Shown here piece after piece: positions 62,873 through 64,000 of a stretch of 64,000 bases of DNA. A program made the position numbers and the translations under genes. The notes beneath the pieces were generated by a model. It did not search any database and was not told the origin of the DNA. It worked only from the letters and a program-made list of their open reading frames with translations. The DNA lies in the NCBI RefSeq assembly GCF_018139145.2, contig NC_059479.1, positions 5,208,001 to 5,272,000 on the forward strand, read 5' to 3'. Source of the DNA: Gymnogyps californianus. Lineage: Eukaryota > Chordata > Aves > Accipitriformes > Cathartidae. How positions within the stretch are numbered: the stretch's first letter is position 1; each line of letters begins with the position of its first letter.

Positions 62873-64000
62873 AATGCACAACCAAAAACCTAAGAGTAAT
62901 GTACATAATGCATGAAGGATAAGAAAAGCATACAATTACACAGCAGGAAAATTTAGCCTAACTCTGAGGTTCTCCTGAACAGAGGACATCTGAAAGGACA
63001 TCCACATATGGAATACAGTAAAGTAGCAAGCAGTAAAAGAGAGGAAAGCAGAATTTGTGGATAAGCCACTCACAGAAAGATGTCTCAGTTTCTTTCACTA
63101 AAATAATTTTATAGAAGAAGTTTGTTGTTATATATTTGCTATTAGAGCCCAAATGTTTATCTAAACAAAGATAAATCAGGATTCTTTGATTCAAGTGCAA
63201 AAGACCTTTCTACTCCAAAAGTCAGTCTACAGGGGCACTCCTCAGTGAGCTTTTAACTATAGCTATTATTCATCTCTGAGCAGTTTCAGGAGGTCACTAG
63301 CAAACAGGAGGTTTAACGTTTCTGCACAAATATTACAACATAGGCACAACATTTGTTTTGAAGGTCTCAAACTGAGAAGCCTTTTCTCTGTTAAATTGGT
63401 GTCTAGCTAGTATTCCCCAACAGTTGGCACTGAACAATTAAAGTAAAATGTCAACACCTCTAATTTCTTGCAATGTGTATCATGGCTTCAATTACGCTGC
63501 TGATTCTTCTCGCCTTCTTTGAGAAGATGAAGGGGGGAAAAAAAAAATTCAAAGGAAGAAAACAAATGGTAAGTCATTTATTTGAGACCAGGATTTCACA
63601 GTCAGCACAGATTCACAAAACTGTAGCCGCAATACTCGCAAGTTAATTAAGCTGTTGCAGAGTTTCTTCTGCCTGTTTTACCTTCCACAAGTAACCAAGC
63701 ATCTGTATTCTTTTAGGTGCTAAAATATCCCATATCAATATATCTATCAATAAATCACAGAGTTAACAGCTCTTCTCAAAGACAATAATTAGAAATGCAG
63801 AATAATGAACACAAAGTGAATAGAAAAAAAATACATGATGTAATGACAATGTCTTAAACAGCAATTTTTCATCAATATCTATTTTTCATGCAGTAATTAT
63901 AATGTTAATCTGCTCTTCTGTGACAAAAAGGCACCTCCAAGTTATTAATGACAACTAATATCTGTAATATTAATTTTAAATAAATAATTCATGCAATAAT

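Larger units (their letters stand above)
54705..64000. other. Unassigned AT-rich stretch
   Basis: No supported gene. The longest frame outside CR1 in the whole window (minus strand, 58193-58633, 146 codons) lies here. It shows no recognisable domain and its end runs through an (AAAC)n repeat. A pyrimidine-rich area covers about 57390-57600. Simple repeats are listed separately. Confidence 0.55.

Noticed and set aside
1..64000. CRISPR array, operons, phage or bacterial-type systems
   Set aside because: No regularly spaced repeats, no dense coding and no ribosome-binding sites. Repeat content is plainly vertebrate.

Overview
The window looks like AT-rich, largely non-coding DNA from a bird, or less likely another sauropsid. 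The main evidence is the repeats. There is a CR1 non-LTR retrotransposon copy ending in the ATTCTATG octamer tail (19451-20567, minus strand). There are also several older CR1 fragments and a solitary endogenous-retrovirus LTR of a type I recognise from bird genomes (12886-13497), flanked by a perfect 5-bp target duplication. I see no bacterial-style genes, operons, CRISPR arrays, rRNA or tRNA genes. Apart from the CR1 remnants, open frames are short and no longer than AT-rich random sequence should give.

Layout: 1-10147 is unassigned AT-rich DNA with a canonical G-quadruplex motif near 2.8 kb. 10148-10320 is a worn plus-strand CR1 reverse-transcriptase fragment. 12886-13497 is the solo LTR. 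About 14980-15695 is a very old minus-strand CR1. 19451-20567 is the best-preserved CR1, 5'-truncated, with two single-base frame breaks. 20568-31779 is unassigned, with a near-perfect 32-bp palindrome at 22.0 kb and a run of 24 C at 30.8 kb. About 31780-31990 and 39890-39990 are two more probable ancient CR1 pieces. 40-64 kb is unassigned, with simple repeats including A36, A28-(GA)10, a G/T tract and a diverged 51-bp tandem duplication.

No host gene could be identified. Four minus-strand intervals (54516-54600, 33904-34041, 30710-30756, 8608-8645) have good 3' and 5' splice consensus around an open frame. The first three also join in compatible phases, so the window may lie in the introns of a large minus-strand gene. 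Plausible-looking exons of this size also arise by chance in 64 kb, so they are given low confidence and no function. I found no convincing previously undescribed system. The items most worth checking are the three-exon chain, the palindrome, the C24 tract and the LTR insertion.
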